Made by a program: the position numbers and the translations under genes
The notes under the pieces: model-generated
The model's input: only the letters and a program-made list of their open reading frames with translations
Told to the model about the DNA's origin: nothing
Database searches by the model: none
Part shown: positions 16,973 to 26,826 of the stretch, one piece after another
Numbering within the stretch: position 1 is the stretch's first letter
How the letters are laid out: the number at the start of each line of letters is the position of its first letter
Source of the DNA: Aliirhizobium smilacinae
GTDB taxonomy: Bacteria; Pseudomonadota; Alphaproteobacteria; Rhizobiales; Rhizobiaceae
Assembly: GCF_006335145.1 (NCBI RefSeq)
Contig: NZ_VDMN01000006.1
Location: forward strand, 1 to 64,000
Length of the DNA stretch: 64,000 bases
Reading direction: 5' to 3'

Positions 16973-17839
16973 ATGCCTGCCGCAACACCCCGCACCGTTT
17001 ATCTCAACGGTGCCTTCCTGCCCGAGAACGAAGCTCATGTGTCGATCTTCGATCGCGGTTTCCTGTTCGGCGACGGCATTTATGAAGTGACGGCGGTGCT
17101 GGACGGCAAGCTGATCGACAGCCCGCTGCATATGGCTCGTCTTGAGCGCAGCGTGGGCGAAATCGGCGGTCATCTTCCGATCTCGACGGACGAGATCGTC
17201 GCGATCGAAAAACGTCTGGTCGAAGACAACAAGCTGACCGAAGGCGTAATCTACCTGCAATACACGCGCGGTGCCGAAGACCGGAATTTCCTTTATTCGG
17301 AAAATCTGGAGCCGACGCTGCTTCTCTTTACCCAGGCGAAGACGCTGGAGCATGTCGCGGCTGTCGAAAAGGGTCTGAAGGTCAAGATCGTGCCGGACCA
17401 GCGCTGGGAACGCCGCGATATCAAGACCGTCTGCCTGCTGCCGCAGGTTCTTGCCAAGCGCATCGCCAAGGCCGAAGGCTGCGACGAGGCCTGGATGATC
17501 GAGGATGGCTTCATTACAGAAGGTGCGTCTTCGACAGCCTATATCATCACCCAGGACGACAAGATCGTCACGCGCGGCAATGGCAATGCGATCCTGCCGG
17601 GCTGCACGCGGTTGGCCGTGCTCGATCTTGCCCGCGAACAGGGACTGACTGTCGAGGAGCGCCTGTTCACCGTCGAGGAAGCAATGGCTGCGCGCGAAGC
17701 GTGCCTGACGAGCGCCTCCAACTTCATCGTGCCGATCACCTCGATTGATGGAAAGCCGGTCGGCGACGGCAAGCCGGGTGCGATGTTCAAGCGCCTGCGC
17801 GAGCTTTACATGGATAATGCCCGTCGCACGGCGGTGTAA
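16973..17839 (+). CDS. dat: D-amino-acid transaminase (fold IV PLP enzyme)
   Basis: The 288-residue class IV aminotransferase has the DAAT pattern RGFLFGDGIYEV, a conserved lysine in RRDIKTVCLLPQVLAK (Lys151, PLP Schiff base), EGASSTAYI for cofactor phosphate binding and LTSASNFIVPI. It would convert D-alanine and similar D-amino acids to 2-oxo acids. It follows the DmpA-type gene in one transcript. Branched-chain aminotransferase and aminodeoxychorismate lyase are relatives; the RGFLFGDGIYEV form favours DAAT. Confidence 0.85.
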   Translation: MPAATPRTVYLNGAFLPENEAHVSIFDRGFLFGDGIYEVTAVLDGKLIDSPLHMARLERSVGEIGGHLPISTDEIVAIEKRLVEDNKLTEGVIYLQYTRGAEDRNFLYSENLEPTLLLFTQAKTLEHVAAVEKGLKVKIVPDQRWERRDIKTVCLLPQVLAKRIAKAEGCDEAWMIEDGFITEGASSTAYIITQDDKIVTRGNGNAILPGCTRLAVLDLAREQGLTVEERLFTVEEAMAAREACLTSASNFIVPITSIDGKPVGDGKPGAMFKRLRELYMDNARRTAV

Positions 17840-17846
17840 TAAGAGT

Positions 17847-18734
17847 TCAGCCGGCGGCCAGCGTCTCCCAGATGCGTTTGACGATAGGCCGCCGGTTTTC
17901 TTTCGAGCGATAGAGCCGGATCTCGACTTCGATATCCCATTCGGGATCGGCCGCACGCATCAGCCGGCCGTCCTCGAGCTCGACTGTGACAAGGCTCTCG
18001 GGAATCCAGGCGAGCCCCCAGCCCGACATCACCATTCCCTTCAGGCCGACGGACATGCTGCCGACGTGAACGCGGTTGTCTGTCGGCAGGCGTGTCGCCA
18101 GAGCGCCGGCTACCAACTGTCCGAAGAACGAGGTCTTCTGGTAGCTGACATGGGCAAAACCCGGCTCGACGCAGTGCATCGGCTGGCCGTCCGGGTTTGG
18201 GGCGCTGACCGGAATGATGGTTTCTGCGCCCAGTCGATGATGCTCGAATTGCGGATCGAGCAGCATCGGCACGTGCTGGTTCTGATAGGTCAGGAGAAAG
18301 TCCGAATCGCCATCGACGAGTGAATCCAGGTTCTGTTCCATGCTGCCGGAATCGGGCCGCATATGGGAAACGATCGGGCCAAGCCGGGCGCTGAGATCGG
18401 TCAGCCAGTCCGGAAAGAAGGTGAAGGATAGCGTGTGCAGGGCCGTCAGCGTCACTGTGCGGGCGTCGGTGCCTTCCTCATGCTGCAGGTTGCGGCGTGC
18501 CTGATAGAGACCCTGCAAGGTCTGTTCGGCGATCGGCACGAAACGATGGCCGGCTTCGGTCAATCGGGAGGGATAGGTAGCGCGGTCAATCAGGCTGGTG
18601 CCGACCCAGGCCTCCAGCTGCCTGATACGGCGGCTGAAGGCGGATTGGGTGACGTTGCGCTCGTCCGCCGCCTTTGAAAAATTCAGCGTCTGTGCCAGCG
18701 CCAGAAAATCTTCAAGCCATTTGACTTCCACCAC
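17847..18734 (-). CDS. LysR family transcriptional regulator
   Basis: The 295-residue protein has an N-terminal helix-turn-helix (FLALAQTLNFSKAADERNVTQSAFSRRIRQLE) and a periplasmic-binding-like effector domain. The start is the first of two GTG codons with GGGAG upstream. It lies at the end of the leftward peptide importer / D-aminopeptidase operon and ends convergent with the transaminase gene. Its targets are probably these neighbours, which is unusual for LysR genes because it is not divergent from them. Confidence 0.85.
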   Translation of the reverse strand: MVEVKWLEDFLALAQTLNFSKAADERNVTQSAFSRRIRQLEAWVGTSLIDRATYPSRLTEAGHRFVPIAEQTLQGLYQARRNLQHEEGTDARTVTLTALHTLSFTFFPDWLTDLSARLGPIVSHMRPDSGSMEQNLDSLVDGDSDFLLTYQNQHVPMLLDPQFEHHRLGAETIIPVSAPNPDGQPMHCVEPGFAHVSYQKTSFFGQLVAGALATRLPTDNRVHVGSMSVGLKGMVMSGWGLAWIPESLVTVELEDGRLMRAADPEWDIEVEIRLYRSKENRRPIVKRIWETLAAG

Positions 18735-18793
18735 GCGCTCCCATGCAAAACCGGCTGCGGCTCTGCATTGGTCCCATTGGCGGGAAAATGCAA

Positions 18794-20302
18794 TCAGCCG
18801 GTGCGGCTATATTCGATCATGCGCGCGCGGGAGAGAACTAGTTCGAGACGATTTTCGGACAGAAGGTGCAGGCAGACGCGCTTCGTCCAGGGGCCGTCCT
18901 TCAGCGTGAAGAGGAAACGGCCGTTGCCGAGTGCCTTCAGCGGCATGCGGTGACGAACCGGGCCGACGCCCATGACGAGGGTTTCGTCTGTGATTTCGAA
19001 AGTCGCGCCTTCATCGGAGAACCAGCGGCCGGAAAGCGATGCCGGGACACCCGTATCGACGGCCGGCAGAAGACGGCGGGGCGGGTGGCCGATCTGGCCG
19101 AGGATCGCCGTGCCGTCCATCTTCAGGCGCAACGGCGAGGACGCGGAGAAGGATGAGACATAACCATCCTCATCTTCATAGGCTGTATCGTCGGCATCGA
19201 GCCAGGTAATGGTCGAGCCTTTGACTTCGGCCCAGAACGGGCCGGTCTCGGTGATGTAAAGGCCATCTGTCAATGCGGAGGAGGGGACGGGTAGGGCGAG
19301 ATCGAAGAGGGCGGCCATGGCCTCCTGGGCGATCTTGTTGCCGTTGGTGTCTTCCCGATTGGAGACGATGACAAAACCGCTCCGGTTTTCCTGGTCGAGA
19401 AGGAAATAGGTCTTGTAGCCCGGATGCGAGCCGCCGTGGCCGGTGAATTGGCGGTCGCCGAGCGTGGTGGCGCGCAACCCAAGGCCGTAGCCGCTTTCGC
19501 GGCCATCAGACAGGGCGCGGGGTGCGGAGAGGCGGTCGAGTGTCCCGCTGAAGGGTGCTTCGTTGGAAAGCAGGAGGCGCAGCCAGTTGGCGAGGCTCGT
19601 GGCGCTGCCGGTCATGCTGCCGGAGGCGGAAATGTGAAGACCTGCGGCGGAGAGCTGCCATTTTTCGCCGTCGTGCCAATAACCCGGCACGAGGCCGGTG
19701 ACGGCATCGTTCCAGACGTCGGGGGCATCGAGCGTGGCACCGGCCCTGGCGCCTGCATCGCGGATGAAGTCGCGGAAGAACAGGCCCTTGCGCTCCAGCG
19801 CCGTCTCAACGAAGCGATAGCCGGTGTTGGAATAGGAAACTTCGGTGCCGGCTTGGTAGTTCAGGCGCGTCTGGCGGGCGAGGAGTTCCATCAGCGGGCC
19901 GGCCTTGGTTTCGGTGTAGACCGAGAGGCCGAGAAGCGACAGGCATTCGCGGGTATCCGGCAGGCCGCCGCTCATGTCCAGCGCACGGCCGACGGTGACG
20001 CTTGCGAATGGCTCCTGAAGCTCGGGCAGATGCTGGCCGAGCGTGTCGTCGAGCGAGATCGCTTCAGGATGCGTAAGCACCATGGCGCAGAAGGCGTGTT
20101 TGGTGACTGAAGCGTAGCGCACCACCGTATCAGCGGAGAAGGGCGCCATGGTCGACAGGCTCTCAACGCCGCCGACTTCTGCGAAGCGGATGCCATTGGC
20201 GTCGAAGCCGATCACGGCACCACCGGGCTGATCCGCACCCCATCCGCCAGTGAATTTCCTGACGGCTTGTTGCGCTGCTTCCCAATTGGTCGTGATCGAC
20301 AT
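18794..20302 (-). CDS. dap: D-aminopeptidase (penicillin-recognising serine hydrolase)
   Basis: The 502-residue cytoplasmic enzyme matches the Ochrobactrum D-aminopeptidase (about 520 residues), which removes N-terminal D-residues. The catalytic motifs are in order: SVTK at 65-68 (SXXK), YSN at 157-159 and HGG at 289-291, followed by two beta-barrel domains. I use the ATG at 20302 with GGAG upstream. No signal peptide is visible. It sits right after the Dpp-type importer genes, so it would act on imported D-peptides and feed D-amino acids to the transaminase nearby. Confidence 0.88.
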   Translation of the reverse strand: MSITTNWEAAQQAVRKFTGGWGADQPGGAVIGFDANGIRFAEVGGVESLSTMAPFSADTVVRYASVTKHAFCAMVLTHPEAISLDDTLGQHLPELQEPFASVTVGRALDMSGGLPDTRECLSLLGLSVYTETKAGPLMELLARQTRLNYQAGTEVSYSNTGYRFVETALERKGLFFRDFIRDAGARAGATLDAPDVWNDAVTGLVPGYWHDGEKWQLSAAGLHISASGSMTGSATSLANWLRLLLSNEAPFSGTLDRLSAPRALSDGRESGYGLGLRATTLGDRQFTGHGGSHPGYKTYFLLDQENRSGFVIVSNREDTNGNKIAQEAMAALFDLALPVPSSALTDGLYITETGPFWAEVKGSTITWLDADDTAYEDEDGYVSSFSASSPLRLKMDGTAILGQIGHPPRRLLPAVDTGVPASLSGRWFSDEGATFEITDETLVMGVGPVRHRMPLKALGNGRFLFTLKDGPWTKRVCLHLLSENRLELVLSRARMIEYSRTG

Positions 20303-20401
20303 TTCGCTTCTCCAGATAATTCTCGAAGACCGGGCCTGGGGTCCGCCAACCATGAAAGAAATGACCCGAAACCGGTCTCGGTTTTCGGGTCAAATTTCGG
20401 G

Positions 20402-21145
20402 TCAGGCCGGTTCTTCGAGCTCCACGCTCAGGCTGCGCAATTCGCGGGTGTGAGCGTGATTGACATTGCCGAGCCTCAGATCCTCGGCGGTGACCTGTTC
20501 CACCATATGGCCATCGATCATCACGCCGACTTCGGTGCACAGATGCGCGATGACGCTGAGATTGTGGCTGACCATCACGTAGGTGAGGTTCCGCTCGACG
20601 CGCAGGTCGGCCAGAAGGTTGAGGATTTCCGCTTGAACCGACACGTCCAGCGCCGAGGTCGGTTCGTCGAGCAGCAGCACTTCCGGCTCGGCGATCAGCG
20701 CGCGGGCGATTGCGACACGCTGGCGCTGGCCGCCGGACAACTGGTGCGGGTAGCGGAAACGGGCGCTCATCGGCAGGGCGACGGCCGACAGCACCTTGGC
20801 GATGCGGTCGTCGATATTGTCCATGCAATGCACGAGCGGCAGTTCCGACAGGATACGGTCGATCGTCTGGCGCGGGTGCAGCGAACCGTAGGGGTCCTGA
20901 AACACCATCTGCACCTTGCGGAAGAAAGCCGGCGGGCGATAGAGCGGCGCGTTTTCGCCGGAAAAGGCGATACGGCCCGACCATTCGTTGTTGAGGCCGG
21001 CCATGGCGCGCAGGACGGTGGATTTGCCCGAGCCACTTTCGCCGACGATGCCGAAGCTGGCGCCTTTTGCGACGTTGAAGGACACGCCCTTGACGACTTC
21101 CTTGTCACCGAAGCTGATGCGCAGATTGTCGATCTCGATGGTCAT
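20402..21145 (-). CDS. Peptide ABC importer ATPase, DppF type
   Basis: The 247-residue ATPase has Walker A GESGSGKST, signature LSGGQRQRVAIARAL and Walker B LLLDEPTSALD. The ATG at 21145 overlaps the stop of the companion ATPase gene (ATGA). With that protein it forms the heterodimeric motor of an oligopeptide-type importer. It lacks the C-terminal oligopeptide-transporter domain of most DppF proteins and so is shorter than usual. Confidence 0.88.
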   Translation of the reverse strand: MTIEIDNLRISFGDKEVVKGVSFNVAKGASFGIVGESGSGKSTVLRAMAGLNNEWSGRIAFSGENAPLYRPPAFFRKVQMVFQDPYGSLHPRQTIDRILSELPLVHCMDNIDDRIAKVLSAVALPMSARFRYPHQLSGGQRQRVAIARALIAEPEVLLLDEPTSALDVSVQAEILNLLADLRVERNLTYVMVSHNLSVIAHLCTEVGVMIDGHMVEQVTAEDLRLGNVNHAHTRELRSLSVELEEPA

Positions 21146-21969
21146 TTCAGCCACTCCGGATCACGGGTCAAGACAGGCAGGCGCTCCTTGGGATGGATCA
21201 GCGAGGGCATGCAGTTCAAGAGGCCGCGCGTATAGGGATGCTGCGCGGACAACAATTCGGAGGCTTTCAGCTCTTCCATCACACGGCCGGAATACATGAC
21301 GGCGACGCGGTCGCAGAAATGCGAGACCAGCGGCAGGTCGTGACTGATGAGCAGCAGGCCCATGCCGCGTTCCGACACCAGTTCCTCGATCAGGCGCAGG
21401 ATTTCCGCCTGCACCGTCGCATCCAGAGCCGAGGTCGGCTCGTCGGCGATCAGCAGTTCCGGATCGGGTGCCAGCATCATGGCGATCATGACGCGCTGGC
21501 CCATGCCGCCCGAAACTTCGTGCGGATAAGCGCTTGCCACCTTGCGCGGATCGCGGATCTTTACCATTTCCAGCAGGTTGATGGCGGCTTCAAGGGCTGC
21601 ACGCTTGCTGCCGCCCTTGTGTGCGCGCCAGGATTCGGCCACCTGGCTGCCGATCGTCTTCACCGGGTTCAGCGAATATTTCGGGTCCTGAAGAATGAAG
21701 CCGGCCCGTTTGCCGCGAATCGTGCGCATCTGCTTTTCAGACGCCGACAGAATGTCGATGCCGTCGAATTCCAGCTTGTCGGCCTCGATACGGGTCTGTT
21801 TGGGCAGGAGTTTCATCAGGGCGCGGGCGGTGAGGCTCTTGCCCGAACCGCTTTCGCCGACGATGCCGAGCTTTTCGGTGCCGAGCGTCAGCGACACGCC
21901 CTTGACTGCGGGTGCAAAGCCGGTGCGGCTTTCAAAGCCGATATGCAGGTTCTTGATCTCTACAAGCAT
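21142..21969 (-). CDS. Peptide ABC importer ATPase, DppD type
   Basis: This 275-residue ATPase has GESGSGKSLTARAL (Walker A), VSGGMGQRVMIAMML (signature) and LLIADEPTSALDATVQ (Walker B). The ATG at 21969 lies one base before the permease stop codon on this strand, so translation is coupled. It works with the DppF-type protein encoded next. A longer frame to the right is antisense noise from the permease gene. Confidence 0.88.
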   Translation of the reverse strand: MLVEIKNLHIGFESRTGFAPAVKGVSLTLGTEKLGIVGESGSGKSLTARALMKLLPKQTRIEADKLEFDGIDILSASEKQMRTIRGKRAGFILQDPKYSLNPVKTIGSQVAESWRAHKGGSKRAALEAAINLLEMVKIRDPRKVASAYPHEVSGGMGQRVMIAMMLAPDPELLIADEPTSALDATVQAEILRLIEELVSERGMGLLLISHDLPLVSHFCDRVAVMYSGRVMEELKASELLSAQHPYTRGLLNCMPSLIHPKERLPVLTRDPEWLK

Positions 21970-21970
21970 A

Positions 21971-22870
21971 TCAGGCCGCCTTCGGATCAAGGACGTCGCG
22001 CAGCGCGTCGCCGAGGAAGTTGAAGGCCAGCGAAACCATGAAGATCGCGATGCCGGGAATGGCGGCAACCCACCATTGTTCGAAAATGAAGCGTTTTGCG
22101 GTGGCGATCATCGCACCCCATTCCGGCGACGGCGGCTGTGCGCCCATGCCGAGGAACCCGAGCGAGGCGGCGGTGATGATGATCGACGACATGTCGAGCG
22201 TGACGCGAACGATGAGCGTCGGCACGCAGAGCGGCATGATGTGGCGGAAGATGATGCGCCATGAGGATCCGCCGGTCAGGCGATAGGCGGCGATGAAATC
22301 GCTGCCGCGCACCGTCAGCGTTTCGGCACGGGCCATGCGGGCGTAAGGCGGCCATGCGGTGAGCGCGATGGCCAGAATGGCGCTTTCCACGCCGGGCTGC
22401 AAAGCCGCGACGAAAGCCAGAGCCAGAACGAGGCGCGGGAAAGCGAGAAAGATGTCGGTGATGCGCATCAGGATCGTATCGACGATACCGCCGAAATAAC
22501 CTGCGATGCAGCCGATTGCGAGGCCCACTGGGGCTACGAGCACGACCACCGCGATGACCATGCCAAGCGTGACGCGACCGCCGTAAAGCAGGCGCGAATA
22601 GATGTCGCGGCCGAGCTCGTCGGTACCGAACCAGTGCAGGGCAGTGGGGGCGGCGAGGCGGTTGGCTAGGTCCTGCGATGCCGGATTGTGGGTTGCTAGC
22701 AGCGGTGCGAAGATCGCGATGCCGATGAAGATCAGGATGATGGTCAGGCCGATCATGCCGAGCGGATTGCCGCGCAGGTTGAGCCAGATGCGGTACCAGT
22801 TGCCCCAGGCGGCCTGGCGGCGCGAGGACGGACTATCGTCCAGCGCCCAGTTTCGGAAGGTGGCGATCAT
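21971..22870 (-). CDS. Peptide ABC importer permease, DppC type
   Basis: The 299-residue membrane protein has the DppC N-terminal segment (GMIGLTIILIFIGIAIFAPLLA), the HWFGTDELGRDIYSRLLYGGR motif and the EAA loop region ending in GAQPPSPEWG. The ATG overlaps the TAA of the upstream permease gene by one base. It forms the channel together with the DppB-type protein. Confidence 0.9.
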   Translation of the reverse strand: MIATFRNWALDDSPSSRRQAAWGNWYRIWLNLRGNPLGMIGLTIILIFIGIAIFAPLLATHNPASQDLANRLAAPTALHWFGTDELGRDIYSRLLYGGRVTLGMVIAVVVLVAPVGLAIGCIAGYFGGIVDTILMRITDIFLAFPRLVLALAFVAALQPGVESAILAIALTAWPPYARMARAETLTVRGSDFIAAYRLTGGSSWRIIFRHIMPLCVPTLIVRVTLDMSSIIITAASLGFLGMGAQPPSPEWGAMIATAKRFIFEQWWVAAIPGIAIFMVSLAFNFLGDALRDVLDPKAA

Positions 22871-23883
22871 TATTGTACCCGTGGATCGAGGACGCGGTAG
22901 AGAATGTCCGCAATCAGGTTGAGGCCGACATAGATGATGCCGATCAGGAGCGTGGTGCCGACGACCGGGTTCATGTCCGCGTTCATCAGCGATACGGTCA
23001 GATACTGGCCGATGCCCGGCCAAGAGAAGACGGTCTCGGTGACAACGGCGCCTTCGAGAAGGCCGGCATAGGTCAGAGCCATGACGGTGACGAGTTGCAC
23101 GGCGACCGTCGGGAAGGCATGGCCCCAGATGACGGTGGTCAGCGACAGACCTTTCGCACGGGCGGTGATGACATACTCACCCTTCAGCGCATCGATCATG
23201 AAGGCGCGCGTCATGCGGGCGATATAGGCCATCGAGAAATAGGCGAGAATGATGACGGGCTGGGCCATATGCGCCAGCGCATCCCAGAAAGCGCCGAAAT
23301 CGCCGGCGATGAGGGTGTCTATCGTCAGGATGCCGGTGACCGTGTCGATCATGCCGTCATAGATGATGTCCTGGCGGCCGGGGCCGGGTGCGATATCGAG
23401 CCACGAATAGAAGATCAGCAGCGAGATCAGCGACAGCATGAAGACCGGCACCGAATGGCCGGCGAGGCAGACGACGCGGATCGCCTGGTCGGTGAACGTG
23501 CCCTGACGGACTGCCGCCCAGACGCCGAGCGGAATGCCGATAAGGGCTGCCAGCAGCAACGCTGCAGTGGCAAGCTCGAAGGTTGCCGGGAAGAAGCGGA
23601 CGATATCGGTCGCGACCGGGTTCTTGGTCAGAACCGACATGCCGAAATCGCCGTGGGCGAGCTGGTAGAGATAATGCAGGAACTGCACCGGAATGGGCTG
23701 GTCGAGGCCCATTTCGGCGCGAGCGCGAAGAATGACGTCCTCCGGTGCATTGTCGCCAACGGCGGCAATGACCGGATCGACCGGCATGACCCGGCCGATG
23801 AGGAAAGTCAGCACAGTCAAACCGAACAGCGTCAGGAGGACGCTGCTCAGTGTTGCTGCAAGGCTTTTGAAACGTCTGTTCAC
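22870..23883 (-). CDS. Peptide ABC importer permease, DppB type
   Basis: This 337-residue inner-membrane protein shows the DppB pattern: LLTLFGLTVLTFLIGRVMPVDP at the start, a large periplasmic region, and VVTETVFSWPGIGQYL near the end. It overlaps the binding-protein gene by four bases, so unlike other importers in this window there is no hairpin between them. Confidence 0.9.
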   Translation of the reverse strand: MNRRFKSLAATLSSVLLTLFGLTVLTFLIGRVMPVDPVIAAVGDNAPEDVILRARAEMGLDQPIPVQFLHYLYQLAHGDFGMSVLTKNPVATDIVRFFPATFELATAALLLAALIGIPLGVWAAVRQGTFTDQAIRVVCLAGHSVPVFMLSLISLLIFYSWLDIAPGPGRQDIIYDGMIDTVTGILTIDTLIAGDFGAFWDALAHMAQPVIILAYFSMAYIARMTRAFMIDALKGEYVITARAKGLSLTTVIWGHAFPTVAVQLVTVMALTYAGLLEGAVVTETVFSWPGIGQYLTVSLMNADMNPVVGTTLLIGIIYVGLNLIADILYRVLDPRVQ

Positions 23884-25478
23884 GCCTTGTTGGTCTCCAG
23901 ATAGGTGTTGCCGTTGGACAGGACGCCGAGCTGGAAGCCCGAGACGTTCTTGCGGCAGGCCGCGGTCTTGGTGTTCTGGAACATGACGGCGAACGGGCTG
24001 TTGTGCATGAAATCACGCTGCAGCGCTTCGTAGAGTTCCAGGCGCTTTGCCGGGTCCTTTTCGTCGCGGGCAGCTTCGGCCTTGGCGGTCAGTTCGTCGT
24101 TCTTGAAGCTGGAGCGCCATGCGAAAGGCTTCTTCTTGGCGTCGTCCGAATTGTCCTTGTTGATGCAGAACACTTCGGCGTTGGAGTTCGGATCGAAATA
24201 ATCCGTGCCCCATGCAGAAAGAGCCATTTCGTGCTGGCGGGCGCGCATCTTGGTGAGAACCTGACGGTTTTCTGCCGACTGCAGCTTAACGCGGATGCCG
24301 ATTTCGCCGAGGTTTGCCTGGATCGCCTGGGCAAGATCCGGGTAAGGCTGGGCCGAATAGTGGTCCATGGTGATGTCGAAACCGTCAGCAAGATCGGCTT
24401 CGGCCATCAGCGCCTTGGCCTTTTCGACGTCCTTCTTGAACGGCGTGTCGGTGACGGTGCCGGGGAAACCGGCAGGTTCCATGCTCTGGTGAACGGCATG
24501 GGTCAGCGGGATGATGTTCTTCTGCATGCCTTCATAGTCGAGCGCCCACTTGACGGCTTCCCAGACCTGCGGCTTGGCAAGGTTGGCATTGTTCTGGTTG
24601 AGCGAGACGAGCATCAGCGAGGCGATCTGCTTGCGGACCAGGACAACGTTTTCGTCGGACTGGAGCACCTTGAGCTGTTCCGAGGTCAGGTCGCGCGCGA
24701 TATCGACATCGCCCTTCTGCAACATCAGCATCTGCGACGACGGATCGACGACGTGACGGATGATGACGCGCTTCAGGTTGCCCTTGTAGGGGCCGTTTTC
24801 GTTCAGCGTCAGTGCAATGCTTTCCGAAGCCTTCCAGGACTGAAGCTTGAACGAGCCGGAGCCGGCGCTGTTCTTCTGCAGCCATGCATTGCCGAGGTCG
24901 CCATTCACTTCGTTTTCGAGAACCGTCTTCTTTTCGACGATGGCGCCGATGTTCGCCGACAGGCAGAACAGAAGGAAGGAGATGGCGGTCGGGGTTTCCG
25001 TCGTCAGCGTGACGGTCTTTTCGTCCTTGGCGACGATGCGGGCTTCGACATTTTCCGGCGTGAAGCCGAACTGATTGATGATGAAGGCCGGGCTCTTGTT
25101 CATCTTGATGGCGCGCTGCAGCGAGAACGCGACGTCGTCTGCCGTCACTGCGGCGCCGGACGCAAACTTGACGTCAGCGAGCTTGAAGGTGAAGACCTTG
25201 TTATCGGCATCGGCTTCCCAGGAAGCTGCGACGACCGGGGTGACTTCGTTCGGGTTGTCGCTGTTGGCGCGAACGAGCGTCTGGTACATGTTGTTGATCA
25301 TTTCGCCACCGACGGCCTCAAAACCCTCATGCGGGTCAAGGCTGGTCATGTTGTCGAGCTGCTGGGCGACGACCAGGATATCCTTCGGCGTGGCTGCAAA
25401 TACAGTGTCTGCCAGATTGATGTAGGACAGGAAGGGCAGGGCTGCGCCGCCGATCAGAAAATTACGTCTCGATACCAT
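23880..25478 (-). CDS. Peptide-binding protein, DppA/OppA family
   Basis: The 532-residue periplasmic protein starts with a twin-arginine-like signal (MVSRRNFLIGGAALPFLS) and shows family-5 binding-protein landmarks such as the VKFASGAAVTADDV strand. It supplies ligand to the downstream permeases. An ATG at 25493 is an alternative start, but GGGGAA sits well before the one chosen. Given D-aminopeptidase and dipeptidase neighbours, peptides or amides containing D-residues are the likely ligands. Confidence 0.88.
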   Translation of the reverse strand: MVSRRNFLIGGAALPFLSYINLADTVFAATPKDILVVAQQLDNMTSLDPHEGFEAVGGEMINNMYQTLVRANSDNPNEVTPVVAASWEADADNKVFTFKLADVKFASGAAVTADDVAFSLQRAIKMNKSPAFIINQFGFTPENVEARIVAKDEKTVTLTTETPTAISFLLFCLSANIGAIVEKKTVLENEVNGDLGNAWLQKNSAGSGSFKLQSWKASESIALTLNENGPYKGNLKRVIIRHVVDPSSQMLMLQKGDVDIARDLTSEQLKVLQSDENVVLVRKQIASLMLVSLNQNNANLAKPQVWEAVKWALDYEGMQKNIIPLTHAVHQSMEPAGFPGTVTDTPFKKDVEKAKALMAEADLADGFDITMDHYSAQPYPDLAQAIQANLGEIGIRVKLQSAENRQVLTKMRARQHEMALSAWGTDYFDPNSNAEVFCINKDNSDDAKKKPFAWRSSFKNDELTAKAEAARDEKDPAKRLELYEALQRDFMHNSPFAVMFQNTKTAACRKNVSGFQLGVLSNGNTYLETNKA

Positions 25479-25686
25479 TGCTATATTCCCCATTAACGTC
25501 CGAGCCTGCAGGCACACTGCAGCCCGGCAAGATTTTGCCGCAATTCGTCGGGCCTATTAACAGTGCGTTTAAAGACCGACCAATTCCATTTTTCGAATAG
25601 GTTATGCGTGGATTGCATTTGCTGCCGAGGCGCCACGTACTTACGGATAGCTGAAACGCTCAATTTCCCGCAGGAATTCTCAGAAA

Positions 25687-26724
25687 ATGTTGAACAATTT
25701 GCTCCCGATCTTCGATGGCCATAACGATGTGTTGTTGCGCTTGCGGCGCGGCGCAGGCAGCGACCCGGTTAAGCGTTTTCTGGACGGCGAGGATACGGGG
25801 CATATTGACCTGCCTCGTGCCAGAGCCGGTGGTCTGGCCGGTGGGCTGTGTGCGATCTACGTCCCATCGCCAAGCATGACGAAGGACGCGAATGGAGATT
25901 ATCCGACGCCCGCGCAGCCGGATGCGCTGAACGAAACGCTCGCCATGGCGCGGCTTCTGTTCGACATCGAGGCGCGCTCCGAAGGTGCGGTGACGGTATG
26001 CCGCACGGCATCCGATATTCGCCACTCGATCGAAACCGGCAGTTTTGCGGCCGTATTCCATATCGAGGGCGCCGAAGCGATCGCAGCCGATCTCGATGCT
26101 CTGCATGTCCTGCATCAGGCCGGTTTGCGCACTCTCGGCCCGGTCTGGAGCCGGCCGAACATCTTTGCCTATGGCGTGCCTTTCCGTTATCCGTCGTCAC
26201 CTGATATCGGCCCGGGCCTCAGCGAAACGGGTAAGAATCTTATCCGCGCCTGCAACGAGCTGAAGATCATGGTCGACCTGTCGCACATGAACGAGGCAGG
26301 TTTCTGGGAGATCGCCAAGCTTTCGAAGGCGCCGCTGGTTGCCTCGCATTCCAACGTTCATGCGCTGTGCAACCACAGCCGCAACCTGACTGACCGTCAG
26401 CTCGACGCGATCCGCGATACGGGCGGTCTTGCCGGCATCAATTTCGGCGTGCTGTTCCTGCGTGACGACGGGGTGAAGGATCCGAACACGAGCCTCGACC
26501 TGCTTGTGCGCCATGTTGCCTATATCGCGGAGCGGATCGGCATTGATCACGTCGCGCTCGGTTCCGATTTCGACGGAACGACAATTCCGGCCGAACTCAA
26601 GGATGCGGCGGGTCTGCCGCGTCTGGTCGACGCCCTGCGCAAGCACGGGTTCAACGATGCCGAGCTGAAGAAGATTGCCCACGAGAACTGGATTTCGGTT
26701 CTGGAACGCAGCTGGGCTGCCTAA
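25687..26724 (+). CDS. Membrane-dipeptidase family (M19) dipeptidase
   Basis: The 345-residue zinc enzyme of the renal dipeptidase family has the metal motif DGHNDVLLRL (His12, Asp14), a bridging glutamate in FHIEGAEA and the downstream VDLSHMNEAG and SHSNVHALCNHSRNL motifs. It ends in LGSDFDGTTIPAEL. M19 enzymes tolerate a D-residue at the C-terminal position of dipeptides. It is divergent from the Dpp-type importer, which fits final cleavage of imported dipeptides. No signal peptide is evident. Confidence 0.9.
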   Translation: MLNNLLPIFDGHNDVLLRLRRGAGSDPVKRFLDGEDTGHIDLPRARAGGLAGGLCAIYVPSPSMTKDANGDYPTPAQPDALNETLAMARLLFDIEARSEGAVTVCRTASDIRHSIETGSFAAVFHIEGAEAIAADLDALHVLHQAGLRTLGPVWSRPNIFAYGVPFRYPSSPDIGPGLSETGKNLIRACNELKIMVDLSHMNEAGFWEIAKLSKAPLVASHSNVHALCNHSRNLTDRQLDAIRDTGGLAGINFGVLFLRDDGVKDPNTSLDLLVRHVAYIAERIGIDHVALGSDFDGTTIPAELKDAAGLPRLVDALRKHGFNDAELKKIAHENWISVLERSWAA

Positions 26725-26780
26725 GGCCGTTTGCGTTTTGACGCATGGCCTGCCGAATGATGTAACGCTTTCCAAGCTGA

Positions 26781-26814
26781 ACGCGCCGTGTAATTCCGAG
26801 GATACACGGCGCGT
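26781..26814. terminator. Bidirectional hairpin between dipeptidase and GH105 genes
   Basis: ACGCGCCGTGTA and TACACGGCGCGT pair perfectly over 12 bp with a 10-base loop, midway between two convergent genes. Neither side has a good T-tract, so factor-independent termination would be imperfect. Confidence 0.6.
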
Positions 26815-26826
26815 CAACGTAAAAAA

